The notes below the pieces were generated by a model that saw nothing but the letters and a program-made list of their open reading frames with translations, was not told where the DNA came from and ran no database searches. A program made the translations under genes and the position numbers. From Dichetophora obliterata (Eukaryota; Arthropoda; Insecta; Diptera; Sciomyzidae): DNA of 64,000 nucleotides. Below, piece by piece: positions 36,901 through 48,538 of this stretch. The stretch is from the NCBI GenBank assembly GCA_963920525.1, contig OY986436.1:181996361-182060360 (forward strand), read 5' to 3'. The stretch's first letter is position 1. Each line of letters opens with the position of its first letter.

Positions 36901-39900
36901 GTTGCAGTTCCACTGACTTTATATTCACGTTACTTTTATTTTTTTGCTTCAATTCACATATTCACTTTTCTACAAATTCCAACAAGAAACACAATAAACA
37001 AAACAACCTAGTGTTGCCAGGTACAAAAACAAATTATTTTGTTGGCACTTCAACAGTATTGCCACTTAGAAAACTAATCATCTTCATCAATCAATCAATT
37101 GGCATATCATGCCAATTTCCAGCTCAACTCCAAGATGTTGGTCTTATGCCGAGTGGTAGTTCAGTTCGATCTGGACAGTAGATAGAAAAAGTGATGTGAA
37201 AGTGGTGTGAAAGACACAAAAAAAAAATAATACATAAAATAAATCGATAGAGGGACAAAACGAGGGAAAAAGGACTACGGAGGACGTGGTATCGGGAAGC
37301 TGCAAGGATCTTCGAGCAAAAGATAGACTCCGTGAAGGAAAACGTTAAGGAAGGCAGGTCCCTCTTTAAATCAGGAAGTGTTTTTCGTGTGCCGGTGCTG
37401 TGTCAGTAGCAGTGGGGCTTTTATTAGTTATTATGAAATTTTCCCGACGTGCTTCAAATAATTTTGCTTATAAACTTTTCTTTCCGTGCGTTAATTATCG
37501 ATTTCTCAGATTTTCATTTCGTGCCTAGTTAATAACTCAGTGCGCCTTCTTCTGTAATTTTTGCTAAATTCCCTTGTTAGGCCCCCGCGCTCGAGCCTAG
37601 TTCGGACAAGACAGGTAAACTATGATTTCACTTAGTGAGGGTTCAAGTCCTCTCCTTGAACCCGCAACTAGAGTGCGGCCCCAAAGTGGGTTTAGTTCTT
37701 TTAATAACCTCCGCGTACCGGTTTGATGGCTAACTAGCAGTGTCGCCAATTCAAATTTTTATTACCGTGCGAACCCACCCCTTCTCGACTGAGCAGGTGG
37801 CAACCTTATGTCGCCGGCTAAGTTTTGCAGCATATTTCAATACATTATCCAGCGCGAAGGTACAAGCAAATTAACGATTCAATTAAATCGGGGTTAATAA
37901 ATCACCAAAAATTGCCGGCGACAAAAAAATTTAAAGGAAATGCAAATTTTATTCCTGGATCGAAAAATGCATTGAACAAATCAAATTAGACATTTTGACA
38001 AAAGTGTCTGCGGTGTCCCTGACTTCTCGGGGCCGTGGGCTGCAGCTCCTTCTAGCCCCTCCCTAAATCCGCACCTGCATATAGCTATATGATATATATT
38101 ATTACTAGTAAGACATTTCGTATTAATAGTTTTAAAAGAGATATTATAACTTAATAAGGGATTTGTTAAAATCTATCAGTCAGTTCTTTTGAAGTTCAAA
38201 AGAAGTTTTTCCTATCTCACAGATTCTTAATAAAAGCTCTATCTGTTCTCACAACTCTTCCAGGACCAACTTCAACCTCATAAAAAATAGAGAAAACTAA
38301 AATCATCCAATTAAATATTGGTACAATTATCGCTTTCGGCACCACATCCAAACACACATTGTCACATAAATACACACACACATGCACACGAATTTAATTA
38401 TTGTCATCATTGCCAGTGGAGTGCACCACCACGAAACGTTCTGCCACATTCGTTCACAATCTACATCTCGTTTACCGCATTTTGTTACTCTATCTGCAGT
38501 TTTTTCACTTTGAATCTGTATCTGTAGCTGTATCTCAACGTATGCAAGCGACGTTTTTCCCATTTTTCACAACTTCGTTGTTTGTTTTTGCCACAGTTAT
38601 TCATGATTGTTTCTGTGTTTTATTGTTGTTGTTTGTTGTTGTATTTGTGTTGATGACCATGAATATCAGCCTTCGCTGATTGCTTTATCGTGGCAAGCAT
38701 CTAGCGCAGTCACAACCACAACGTATCGCATCGCATCGTAAAGCAACGCAGTGCCATGCATGGCATCAGCATTTCATTACGTTGACGTTGATGTTACGTT
38801 GCATCGTTACATAATCCATGGAATTAAAGCCTTACGAGTCACAATACCTAGCAGCGCTATTTGCGAGCTTCAAAAGGGCGAAAAGGTGTGAAGTTTACTT
38901 TTTGGCAGAGTGCACAGTTTGGCACAGGTAAAACACGATTCAGTCCAAAATTTTTGTAAAAACATCGACAAAAAGAAGTAAAAGGTGCTGGAATTAAGAT
39001 CATGTTCGGCGATTTTCAAATGAATTCTAATGAAACTTCAAAAAAATCATTCGTAGCATTTTTACATTTTACTAAAGGATATCTTTCAATCGAAGAAATA
39101 GTTTGAACCTACAACATTAGATCTTGTGACTTTTGACTTGAACAGCTTCCTGCCAGAATTTTTATACTCCCTTACTGCATTAGGTTTAAAATAACTTTGT
39201 CACTCCGTTTATAACGTAGATAAGGAGGTGTGGCAGGTAGACATAAGTATGTATATTCTTGATCAGCATCCACCTTCTGAATCGATTATGTCATGTTAAA
39301 TTTAAGACCTGTCGTAACGAAATTCAATACATAGGTTACCTTTTTTATTAAAAAATAGAGATTAAGTTTGAAAATAAACCAATTTCCATGAAAACCACAC
39401 CTACCTCCCAAAACGGAAAACTTTCCTTGAATACCACAGACTCAATCTAATGACCTCAATTTTATACATAAGCTGTATCCTTAATCCATTCCAGTCTGAT
39501 GGGGTGAAATTTCACCCTTTAGCTTAGTATGCTGTAGGCATTTTATTCTACACGAGAAATTATAGTGTAGACTCAACACTAACACATATTTGTTTGTTAA
39601 ATGTGTTAGTTGAACATTATTGTTGAATGTCAAATTTCCACGCCAATTTAATGTACCGACATATAAAAGACAGAGAAATTTTGACATTTTAACTCTCCAA
39701 TGGTGGTTGTGAACTTGGCTGCATTGAACAAATTTTTCATTCAACAGCGTACTAACCAACGAAAAAAAATGTCGCTACCTTTTCGCTGTCAAAAACGCAA
39801 TGCATTTCTTACAGAAGATTTCTTTTCGCTTCTACAGTATATTAAGCTTTTCATAGGAATTTTTTCTTTTGGCATTCTGGACTAAATGCTCGTAGCTTTT

Positions 39901-40870
39901 TGTTTGAAATTTTGTGAAGTTAATAACAATAAATGGGGCTTCAATCCGTGCAATTTTAGTATCGATCGGAGAATTCATCTGTGTATTATGAATGATTTAC
40001 CTGAAGAGGGTTCCTCATCATTATCTCTGGTGTTCGGACAGGTAGAGACCTCTTTTGTTTCGTTTTATTTCTATTTTAGGTATCTCTTGCTAACATATGT
40101 AAATTCGGTCTTAATCCTAACCATGCACTTCATGTTTGGATAATAGCAAACCTTTATAAATTCCAAAAATAAAAACATGTTTAAGCTTGGCAATTGAAAT
40201 TTACTCTGAAATTCACATTAGAAATATTTGAAAAAACCACGCCCTATGAAAATGACGCTATCAAACTAATACTACATTTAAAACTACGAATAAAGGTTTG
40301 AAATATGATTGTGGGCCTTTTATACTTCGGTCCAGTCAGAGATAATTTCGTATTAGTTTTACTGAACGTCTTTGTTTATCATATAAAATACACTGATTTA
40401 GTTTTATTCATTTATAAATAAAAAAATGTGTGTAAACACAACAGTAAAAAATATAAGAATAGTAGTAGAAAAGGAATGGAAATAGAAATTAGTAGTTGAA
40501 AAAGGAGTATAATAGTAGTATAACAAAATAGTAGAAATAGTAGTAAAAAAAGTTCCACCCGTTCTAGATAGCAGCAAAAATTTTTTTGAAAGAGTTTATT
40601 TTTAAAAGTTTTTCTTTACATACAAAAAAATCGTTTACAATTTATTTGTATGAATACGAAAATGTAATATTTTCCCTGCAAGATTAGTTTCCACGTATTC
40701 GTAGATTTTACTTAAGATTAAAATTAAGAACACGATTGTAGATAAGATTTCTGGCTCGGTTGGATAAAAAGTAGTTACAGTTTGGATTTAGTAGAAGTGA
40801 AAAATTCTCTGGAACCTATAGTTTTGGTTTTGTTTTGAGAGAGTAGGCACTTCTAGTTACTGCTGCGCGA
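36901..40870. other. Non-coding DNA, partly higher GC
   Basis: No gene recognised. The stretch 37240-38077 has a more even base composition than its surroundings and ends with CCTCCCTAAATCCGCACCTG. On the minus strand this starts CAGGTGCGGATTTAGG, which looks like a transposon end, but I found no partner. A small perfect hairpin lies at 37639-37663. The frames at 36870-37181 and 39481-39759 show no domain. A purine-rich (TAG)n-like stretch lies at 40446-40550. Confidence 0.45.
37639..37663. repeat. Short perfect hairpin
   Basis: GGGTTCAAG and CTTGAACCC form a 9-bp stem with a 7-nt loop. It resembles a tRNA T-arm (GGTTCAA), but no acceptor or anticodon arms surround it, so I do not call a tRNA. 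Confidence 0.6.
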
Positions 40871-40874
40871 CTAT

Positions 40875-41060
40875 AATGAAGTTCTGACAGCTATAGCTTG
40901 GCTTAAACATAACAGAGCCGCGAGATCTGATAGCTTACCAATAACCGTGGGATAAGCCTTCTTATTATCGCATATAAAGTCCTGTCGAGCGTTTTATGTG
41001 AATGATTGAGCCACATTGTAAACCAGTTAATTAGACCTTATCAGTGTGGCTTCAGACCTG
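40875..41060 (+). pseudogene. RTE-type reverse transcriptase scrap
   Basis: Plus-strand translation gives DEVLTAIAWLKHNRAARSDS then LP, and in other frames pieces matching GISLL..YKVLSSVLC and PYQCGF. These correspond closely at DNA level to parts of the RTE at 52714-55928. Examples are GAAGTTCTGACAG, GGGATAAGCCTTCTTA and CAGTGTGGCTTCAGACCTG. About 180 bp remain, internally deleted. It ends at the TA that flanks the element at 41063. Confidence 0.75.
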
Positions 41061-41661
41061 TAGGCGGATTCCAGGATTTGCTATCGCTAAATCTCCATCG
41101 CTAAAAAGTGCTAAATCATTTTTAGCGAATTTTGGCGGCATTTGCGATTCTGACTCACAAATCATCTCCCATTTTTCGTCGCTTAAATTAAGCCATGAAC
41201 AAAATGAACCGGGTAAAAAACAGTTGACGTTGACATTTGTTTATTGCTAAAAAGTAGCTAATTTCCGATTCCAAATGTTTTTAGTTTGCTAAAAATTGCT
41301 AAAATTATGAAGTTTTTAGCAACACAAAATTGTAGGCGCCAAAATTTTAAAACATCACTTAATAATAAAAAAAGCATTTAAAACAAGGAAAATTTTAATT
41401 ATTAATAACGTCATACTGTCTGTTCCTAATTTAATTTATCAAAAATGTTTTTAAGGAAATGGACGCCAACAGAAAACGCGTAACAAAAGAACAGTTTTTT
41501 AGTCTAAAATTTAGAGGATCATAAGGACTTTGCCAACGATATGCAAGACATAATTTGCCTTCTAATTCAAATTTTAATAATTATGATGAAAATATTCTCT
41601 AACACAGATTCGTCCAAGTTTTATTATTTTGGCTTTAACCTCGATTATTGCACACACTTAA

Positions 41662-42064
41662 GGTCCAATTATAATAGAAAAAACGTAATATGATCTAATG
41701 TCAGTTGAGCAGTTCGTCCTTTCACTTATTGTTTGAAACAATGCTTTCTTATCGGGAAGTATAGATCCGTGGATTTTGGATTTCTACTTTACTTTACATT
41801 ACGTCTTGTCTAGAAGCAACTGAACATTGAGGTTAGATTCGATTAGTGTGCAGTGTGTATTGTTGAAACTACGTTTTTGTTATTAATGTGATAGTTCTAT
41901 AAATCCACAGCTATGGATGACGAAGTTTTAAATGAACTTGTACGGGAATGTGCAATTATTTACGACAAAGAACTGCCTGGCTACTGCCTTTTATAATTGT
42001 TATAACGTTTTTTTATTGCGTCCCGTCACAGATGGCATTACGCTACGTCTATTATAATTGGACC
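41662..42064 (+). mobile_element. Nested 403-bp element, Harbinger-derived by content
   Basis: Ends are GGTCCAATTATAATAGA and its inverted copy TCTATTATAATTGGACC, perfect over 17 bp. The flanking TTAA at 41658-41661 and 42065-42068 is palindromic, so the true duplication could be shorter. It contains a start resembling a MADF/Myb-type protein, the second protein of PIF/Harbinger elements. This makes it a likely internally deleted derivative. Confidence 0.72.
41913..41996 (+). pseudogene. MADF/Myb-like accessory protein, N-terminal remnant
   Basis: The 27-codon frame reads MDDEVLNELVRECAIIYDKE then LPGYCLL and stops at the element's right end. D..LI..V..RP.LYDK is the usual opening of MADF domains, a DNA-binding fold found in host regulators and in the accessory protein of Harbinger transposons. 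The remainder has been deleted. The assignment rests on this short motif and the element context. Confidence 0.55.
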
Positions 42065-42242
42065 TTAACAGAAAACATGACAGTTCTCATGGAAAAACTT
42101 GTGCGCATCTACGGCGGATAACGAAACTAGTTTTTAGCTAAGCGATGTGTAGCTCAGAATCGCATTTTAGCAGAATCGCTAAAATTTTGGATAGCATAAG
42201 ATTTGAAGCATTTTAGCGATAGCAAATCCTGGAATCCGCCTA

Positions 42243-43374
42243 CTGCTCTGTTTAGTCATTTGATAATTTCATGTACCGGTTTTTAATAGCTAGCCCCACG
42301 TTTTACCAGGCAATAATGCATTGCATGCCATCTGTCAAACAACAAATGTTGCCAATGGAGACACTCAATTGCCATAGTTGGCAATATATGGCTTGAAAGA
42401 TTGCATGCCTTGTATTCAGGGCCGGCCTTACCCAGCTAGACGCCCCGGGCGAGTCATGCATTTGGCTCCCTTTTATATATAACTAGTATCGCCTGGTGTC
42501 TAAGTTCAACCAGTTCAAAATCGATTTGTCTTATAGTTTTTTTTTTCATTACTTTGATATATACTTTTGGCTAATATATATTAACAACTCATTTTACGCA
42601 CTCTGTACTCGCTGTTATTAGAATCAGAATGAAAAACAAATTTGCATATATCGATTACGCTGATTATTGCTTATGTTTGCTTCTCATATTGTTTCGATGT
42701 TCATTTTGCCATTTCTTAAATTTTCACGGAATTCTCGAGTCACGCTTTTTTTTAAAAAATGAGCAGCGAGCATTAGTTATTTTTTTCATTTACTAAAATA
42801 CTAATAGCGTAATTTTAACAAATAAAATAATATATTTTAAAATCTTAATTGATTTGAGGTCATTTGGTGCAAAAAAAAATTATTTCAGTACAAACTTTTG
42901 GTTTTTGAAAATCCTTGATGGACATGAAAATATCAAAGTTTTGGCTTTAAATATATTTTCAGAGTATATAAAGTCCATTTACTCCAAAAATCATAAACAA
43001 AGTCCCAATGGCTTAGCGTCAGGTCTGCAAGGGATAAAGGACGAACAAACAAACAAACAGTGTTGTCGTTAAACAGCCGCTGAAAGTAGTCATGGCAACT
43101 TTTTTAAATAGCACTAACATACCAAATTTATAACATTTTATACATTTTTGGCTAATACGACTAAAACTGTATGAAATATGGCATTTCTATTAATTTGTGG
43201 ATGTCGTGTCATGAGTGAGGGTTTCGTTAAAGTAAAGATTTTCCTCTACACAAAATTAGTGAACGCGCCTGAAGAAGTTTTCACTTCAAAAACTCAATTA
43301 TTACCTCTACAAATATAATTGGTTACGTCATGTGTCTATTTACCACTGGGTTCATTAAATGAAATTACTTCATT
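42243..43374. other. Non-coding DNA
   Basis: No gene. GGGCCGGCC text near 42420 could be the end of an unrelated element; no partner end found. A (CAAA)n run at 43047-43062 followed on the minus strand by TCCTTTAT resembles the start of the Helitron-like copies, but too little matches to call it. Confidence 0.4.
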
Positions 43375-43587
43375 CTGTGCAGCAGTGTTGCCGTTTCAAA
43401 ATTTTTGAGCGAAGTGAAATTTTAAAAAAAGTGAAATGAAATTTCTTCAAAAAAAAAGTAAAGCAAAGCAACAAATATTTAGATGGCAAAGTCAAAAATT
43501 GATTTCAACGGTTAAAATACACATCTTTATTTTTAACAAAAAATAAATAGAGTAAAACGAAATAACCCAACAGGCCAGCATGTCAGC

Positions 43588-43900
43588 AGCTTCCTTCAGG
43601 AGCAAAACGTCAGCACTGTATTTTGTTGTTGTACAGCGAACAGTTCAAAAAGCTTGAAAACAAAAATAAACTGCTGACCCAAAATTTTCTAAGAGAGGCC
43701 TTTTAAAACAATTCAAAGGAAACTAAACTGGAGTGCTTTTTCCAGCTTCCTCCAGGAGCAAAACGTCAGCACTTTATTTTGTTGTTGTGCAAGCGAACAA
43801 TTCAAAAAGCTTGAAAACAAAAATGAGCTTCTGACCCAAAGCTTTCTAAGAATAGCCTTTTAAAGGAATTCAAAGTAAGGTAAATTGGAGTGCTTTTTTC
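43588..43900. repeat. ~155-bp tandem duplication inside the hAT-like element
   Basis: CAGCTTCCT.CAGGAGCAAAACGTCAGCACT starts both copies (near 43590 and 43746). Each continues TTTGTTGTTGT, CAAAAAGCTTGAAAAC and CTGACCCAAA, and ends with GGAGTGCTTTTT. Two copies, about 90% alike by eye. Confidence 0.8.
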
Positions 43901-44195
43901 CTATGACATACAATGTCAAAATATCAATGGTGTGTCATACGTCGGGTCAGCAATTTCTCGCTTTCAGCTGACTTGTAAGCACTCAAAAAGGCCTTTGCTC
44001 CAGCAAATTTCGTAAGCTATATATAGCAAATTTCCGAGAGCATTTTAAAATTAGAAAACATATATCCAAAATTTTTAGGAATTTGTTTCATTTCACTTTC
44101 CTACTCTTCTATTTGATTTTCTTTAACCAAATTCGGGAAAAGTTGGATAATTGGAACCACACTAACACCCATCAATGCCGAATCTAAAATTTCGA

Positions 44196-44572
44196 CCTCA
44201 CTTAGAACAGGCCCGAGAAACAATTTCATATTTTGTGTCAATAAAGTAGCTGATATATGTCCGGTGCCCGTGTTGGTTTATTTGCACCGAAAGAAGTGCT
44301 AGTTCTGGAACACCTTGAGCAGGCAAAATGTATGAACGAAGACCGAATCGGGCATTCGTCAGTTTATTGTGTCCAAATATAGTCGCTCGTTTTTGAACAC
44401 TTTTTTGACAAATACACAACTACTACAGTACTAATTCAGGTGATTTCGAGGTACTTGTCGGGTATGTTTCGGGTACATTATAGTTAAGTCTCAGGCCAGT
44501 TTCGATACATATCAGCTACTTTATTGACACAATATATGAATTCTTTTCTCGGATCCTGTTCAGTGAGGCTAG
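44196..44572. repeat. ~65-bp inverted repeat inside the hAT-like element
   Basis: Left arm 44196-44262 contains GAACAGGCCCGAGAAACAA and AATAAAGTAGCTGATATATG. Right arm 44502-44572 contains the inverted counterparts CATATCAGCTACTTTATT and TTCTTTTCTCGGATCCTGTTC. The arms flank about 240 bp. Confidence 0.75.
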
Positions 44573-45254
44573 TTTGCATTCGGCTTTATATCAATGTATA
44601 TTTAATTTTTTTTCATAAACTTCGCAGTTTTTCGTTACTACTCGTAGCTTTTAAAAATTAAAATTAAGTCTAACACTTGGGACTTTTGTGCCTGAGTAGT
44701 TTGGAACGGACACAAATTGTTTCTCGGGAGGGTTTCCGAATCGACTTTCTTAAGTATTTGTTTAGATAATAATATACACAAATTTAGGAAGTGTTTTAAA
44801 CAAAGGCCTAACTTGTACTCGGAAAAGCAGAAACTGGCAATCGTTTCAATTTCAGTGGAATCCAGACTGCTTGCATGATTCAATAGCAACTTTCTTATCG
44901 CGTGGAGGAGAATCCGTTCTTATTAAGAACCTTTTTTGCTGTTCTAGTCAGTTTTCCTGCAAAAACTTACGATTGTTAATACATTTTGATACATTTTACA
45001 TAAATTTTAATTATCTTGCCATGAATTAATTCCACCTAGCTTTTTTTGCAACGCGCCTTTTACAAGTTAAGCTTTTTTTTTAGAAATGAAAAACCAATGC
45101 TGCCAAATTTGACATTCTGTTATTTCTAAAAAGAAATTTCAATTCGGACCAAATGGAAGTGTTCATGTCAAAAAGGAAGTGTCGAAGTGTGAGCATCGAA
45201 AAAGAAGTGAAACACTTCAATCATCGAAGTGAACACGGCAACACTGCTCTTCAG

Positions 45255-46053
45255 GTTATCAGTTTGAGAGATTAATTCAGCAATAGCAACAACAACAACA
45301 ATGCCACACAGCTCTGTTGAAGTGTTCTGGGTCACTCTCTTCTCTTTCGTGTATGCTACAGCAACTCCAGCAAAAACTTCGCTTACAAGTAATGCCTAAA
45401 ATAATCTAGAAAACGTCAATAGTCACTTACCTTCTGGCTTACAGAATACATTACTTTAACATAGGCATGTCATTGGCGGTAGGCGATTGCAATTTCTTAT
45501 ACCAGAGAAGCAATTATGCATATGCATACCGGAGGCGGATAAATAATATCTTATGCGCAAGTCATTTTATAATTGGTACAGAGACCTTATTAAAGAAGCA
45601 AATACTTTACTCTTGGCATTACTTGATTCTCAGAAAGAACAAAGAAAACAAAAATAAAAAAATGATTACCAAAAGTAATCGCTTTTTGGGCTTTAAGTAT
45701 TTTGTAATGCATTAAATAAGCGAATATTAAGTAAAGGCCTTACAAATTTATAAAAATGTTTTGCTGGGCAGAGCTGTGTTGCTATTGATTTTTACATTGG
45801 GACACATTAGCAAAAAAGATTTTTGCATTTGCTTAGTTCTACCTATCTTAATGAGAACTTATTCGAATATAAATTAAATTCTGCAAATATACTCGAAAAT
45901 ACCTTTCCAACGATGTAAGATTTATGTGAATATACTGACGTTAACACAGGTAAAATGGTACCACAATTTTTTGTTTGCGTAATAATATATAGATTATAAT
46001 TAAAAAAGTTATTTTCAATTGTGTATCAATTTCTGCATAATACACACTTTAAA
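45255..46053. other. Non-coding DNA
   Basis: A (CAA)n run lies near 45288-45300. The dispersed repeat at 45373-45484 pairs with 25548-25655. The 82-codon frame at 45467-45715 begins inside that repeat and has no recognisable domain. Confidence 0.45.
45373..45484 (+). repeat. Dispersed repeat, partner at 25548-25655
   Basis: It starts GCAAAAACTTCGCTTACAAG and ends around GGCATGTCATTGGCGGT. Same orientation as its partner. Confidence 0.55.
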
Positions 46054-46530
46054 GAGCATCTACACTATATGTTTCATACATATGACACGTCAAAAAATTA
46101 CAAATAGTTTTTAACTACAGATAGTGTGGAACATATGAAAATGTGGTTTTGAAATGTCGTTTGTATTTGCGTCTGTAAATTTTTGAATTAGAACCGTCTC
46201 TAATTTCGTATGTTTTTCTATCTGTACAAAATGTCAGTTTGATAAATTTTTTATTTGAAAATGGAAGAAAAGGCAAATTTTAAGATATTTATTCAATAAA
46301 TTGATTTAAAATGAATTTATTCTTAGTTTGAATGGCTACAGGAGGACACTTAAGAGCCTTAAGGCTTACAAAAATTTCAAAAGTTGTTTTTTATTTTCAA
46401 ATGACGTGTCGATAGTGTGGAGACAATAGAAAAAAGCTGTCCGACAAAAAATTAATTCTGACACAGATGAAATTCGGTATGTAATTTTATTTGACATGTC
46501 ATATGTATGAAACATATAGTCTGGGGGCAC
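46054..46530. mobile_element. 477-bp MITE with ACTATATGTTTCATACATAT ends
   Basis: The left arm (about 46064-46094) and right arm (about 46489-46520) are inverted copies of ACTATATGTTTCATACATAT plus GACA.GTCAAA. The outermost 10 bp are diverged (GAGCATCTAC against GTGCCCCCAG). Inner motifs ATAGTGTGGA recur. No coding frame; the target duplication was not resolved. Confidence 0.72.
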
Positions 46531-47169
46531 CTTTATTAAACTTTTTATTATTTTTTTTTTATATTATTTTATTAATTTATTTTATCATTTGTTTGTATAA
46601 TACATAAATTTTTCTCTTAATTTCAGTTATTTGTACTTACTTTTAATTTACTCTTAGGTAATCTACAAAAGTTGCCATCTTTGTTTGATGAAAAATTATA
46701 ACAATAACTAAATATATTTTTTTTTATCATTATAAAAAAATTGTAAATTTAGTTTTATATACTATATGAAGTATGAAAAATTGTTAAGTAGTCTATAAGA
46801 ATAACTGCTCTGATTGATGAAATAAATAAATAAATAAATTAAACATGATATTTCCGAACACTCGTTTTAAGACTTGGTTAATGATTTTTTCAAGTGCGTT
46901 TATAAAAATATGAGTTCCTTTCGAATACGATAACTTTTTCATGCAATCGTTATCGGCTAAACCACTTTGGGAACATATGCTACACATCATATGCTATCGA
47001 AAAATAAAAAAAAAATAAATTGAGTTTTCGGTCGAGCTTCATGAGGACCTTCCCTTAAAGGGACAACCACAAAAAATTAAAACTCCAGATGCTGTCTCTC
47101 GAGCGCGTTTCATGGCACAGGCAGTTTGCTCCGTAACATTTTTTTTTACTTCGAGATCAATTTCAGCTT
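46531..47169. other. Non-coding DNA
   Basis: AT-rich, without a recognised gene or element end. Confidence 0.45.
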
Positions 47170-47173
47170 TTAA

Positions 47174-48534
47174 CCCTTCTATCAACGAAAGTTTTTTCAC
47201 CCTTCCATCAACGAAAAGGTCTAGCCAGACCTTCATATGATTTGTATGGGAGAACAGTCAAAAATAATAAAAAGTTAATAAAGAACATACTTTTCAATGT
47301 ACAAAATTTAAGATATTTATTGTTTTTCATTTTGAAATAAAGTAAGTTATATTTTTTTACAAGTTTCATTGGTTTTCTTCAGCATAAATGCACTTATGGC
47401 ACTTAAATTGTTGTTGGCTATGTTGCAGGCATACCGGTTTTTCACAGGCTATCGCGTTTTCCTTTGCAATTTATCGTTTGTACGGCATGTCTGGCAAGAT
47501 TTCTTTTACGCAGCTACTTTTGGCTGCTTCAAAGAATGACAATAGAATGGCTCTTTGCTCTATTTGAGGAGTCACCAATTGCTCGACTAAAGCATTCAGA
47601 AATAATCCGTTTTTTTAGTCACGTGAGCTTCATTAACTTTTCTGTATATTATAAAAAAAGCTAATGCGGCGACATCATGTTGAAAAAAAGGCCAATGACC
47701 ATCGTTTTGTTTGACGTTTGCAGCTATACTCTCCAAGCATCTGGTCCATAACATCCACTCCTCCTTTATGCTTATTATAGAAAATTATAGCTTCAGATTT
47801 TTTGGATTCACCTAAAACTTGAATGCTGCAATGAACCGTTGATAGCAGCAACACCGCTTTGTTTTTTTTTTTGGCACATACGACACCAAGGCAACGTATT
47901 CCTGGAAGCCAAATTCGGTGGAGTGTATCTGGCGATTACGGTGTGGTAACAATTCTTTTGGAATACATTTTGTATTTCGACGCAATGTTCCAACGTAAGC
48001 AAGTCCTGCAATTCACAATTTTTAAGAAATTATGTCTGAAAAATTTGGAGGTGGGCGTGTCTGTGGGCGGATTGCAAAAAGATTCAACATTGCACAACCT
48101 TTGACCTAAATAACCAAATGTATAAAAGCTCGTTCAATTCTATCCACTCTTTGTTCTAATCGTGTTCACGCGGTCAACAAATGGAGAGACGCACAGACGA
48201 ACGGGTTAAAGGGCAGGCAGACATATGGACAGATTGACGGACATGTCTTATTTGTCTCAGGAGGTTACGTTGATCCAAAAAATACATACTTTTCCATACC
48301 TGCAAAGATCTTTTCTACGCGATGGCAGTTTATATAAGGTATAGGTCTGGCCAGACCTTTTTGTTGAAAAGAGGGTATAAATAATAATATCCTTGCTGTC
48401 CTTTGAAAAGTCGATATGTCCTTACTATTGCTTCACTATACTATAGAAAAAAAATAGATTTTAACAAAGTCAGAAAATAAAACATTTTCGTATAAAAACC
48501 ACTGCCAAAGTACAAAAAGGTCTAGCCAGAAGGG
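47174..48534 (-). mobile_element. Second piggyBac-like element, internally deleted
   Basis: TTAA at 47170-47173 and 48535-48538 flanks short inverted ends (CCCTTCT at left; the same on the minus strand at right). Subterminal blocks are also inverted: CCATCAACGAAAAGGTCTAG with the palindrome AAGGTCTAGCCAGACCTT (about 47205-47232), and a matching block at about 48342-48378. At 1361 bp it is too short for a full transposase; only its C-terminal part remains. Confidence 0.78.
47350..48020 (-). pseudogene. piggyBac-like transposase, C-terminal remnant
   Basis: Frame-shifted minus-strand translation reads RIWLPGIRCLGVVCAKKK, then AVLLLSTVHCSIQVLGE, KSEAIIFYNKHKGGVDVMDQ (third catalytic Asp), MLGEYSCKRQTKRWSLAFF, a membrane-like FFIIYRKVNEAHVTKKTDYF, and a Cys-rich end (SCQTCRT, then CEKPVC). 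The first two catalytic aspartates are missing, so it cannot function. It differs in sequence from the element at 11129-14709 and is a separate family. Confidence 0.8.
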
Positions 48535-48538
48535 TTAA

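Larger units (their letters stand above)
41063..42240. mobile_element. TIR element with 29-bp perfect ends (GGCGG type)
   Basis: The left end begins GGCGGATTCCAGGATTTGCT and continues ATCGCTAAA. The right end is its exact reverse complement over 29 bp. TA lies on each side (41061-41062 and 42241-42242). The flank at left is an RTE fragment. Repeats of TTTTTAGCG / GCTAAAAA lie inside both ends. No transposase was found. A 403-bp element is nested within it. Confidence 0.85.
43383..45246. mobile_element. hAT-like non-autonomous element, 1.86 kb
   Basis: It begins CAGTGTTGCCG and ends CGGCAACACTG. The 8 bp on either side are CTGTGCAG (43375-43382) and CTCTTCAG (45247-45254), identical at 6 of 8 positions. 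This fits an 8-bp hAT duplication with two later changes. AAGTGAAA-type motifs crowd both subterminal regions. I found no hAT transposase. A tandem duplication and a long inverted repeat lie inside. Confidence 0.7.

Noticed and set aside
37639..37663. Possible tRNA gene (GGTTCAA T-arm-like hairpin)
   Set aside because: No D-arm, anticodon arm or acceptor stem could be fitted around it.
38318..38679. Overlapping frames of 69-92 codons on both strands
   Set aside because: CA-rich and T-rich low-complexity text; no domain or splice context.
42420..42460. GGGCCGGCC-containing transposon end
   Set aside because: No partner inverted end or target duplication found.
42854..43072. Third Helitron-like copy signalled by a (CAAA)n run
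   Set aside because: Only the simple repeat and a few following bases match; no further homology.
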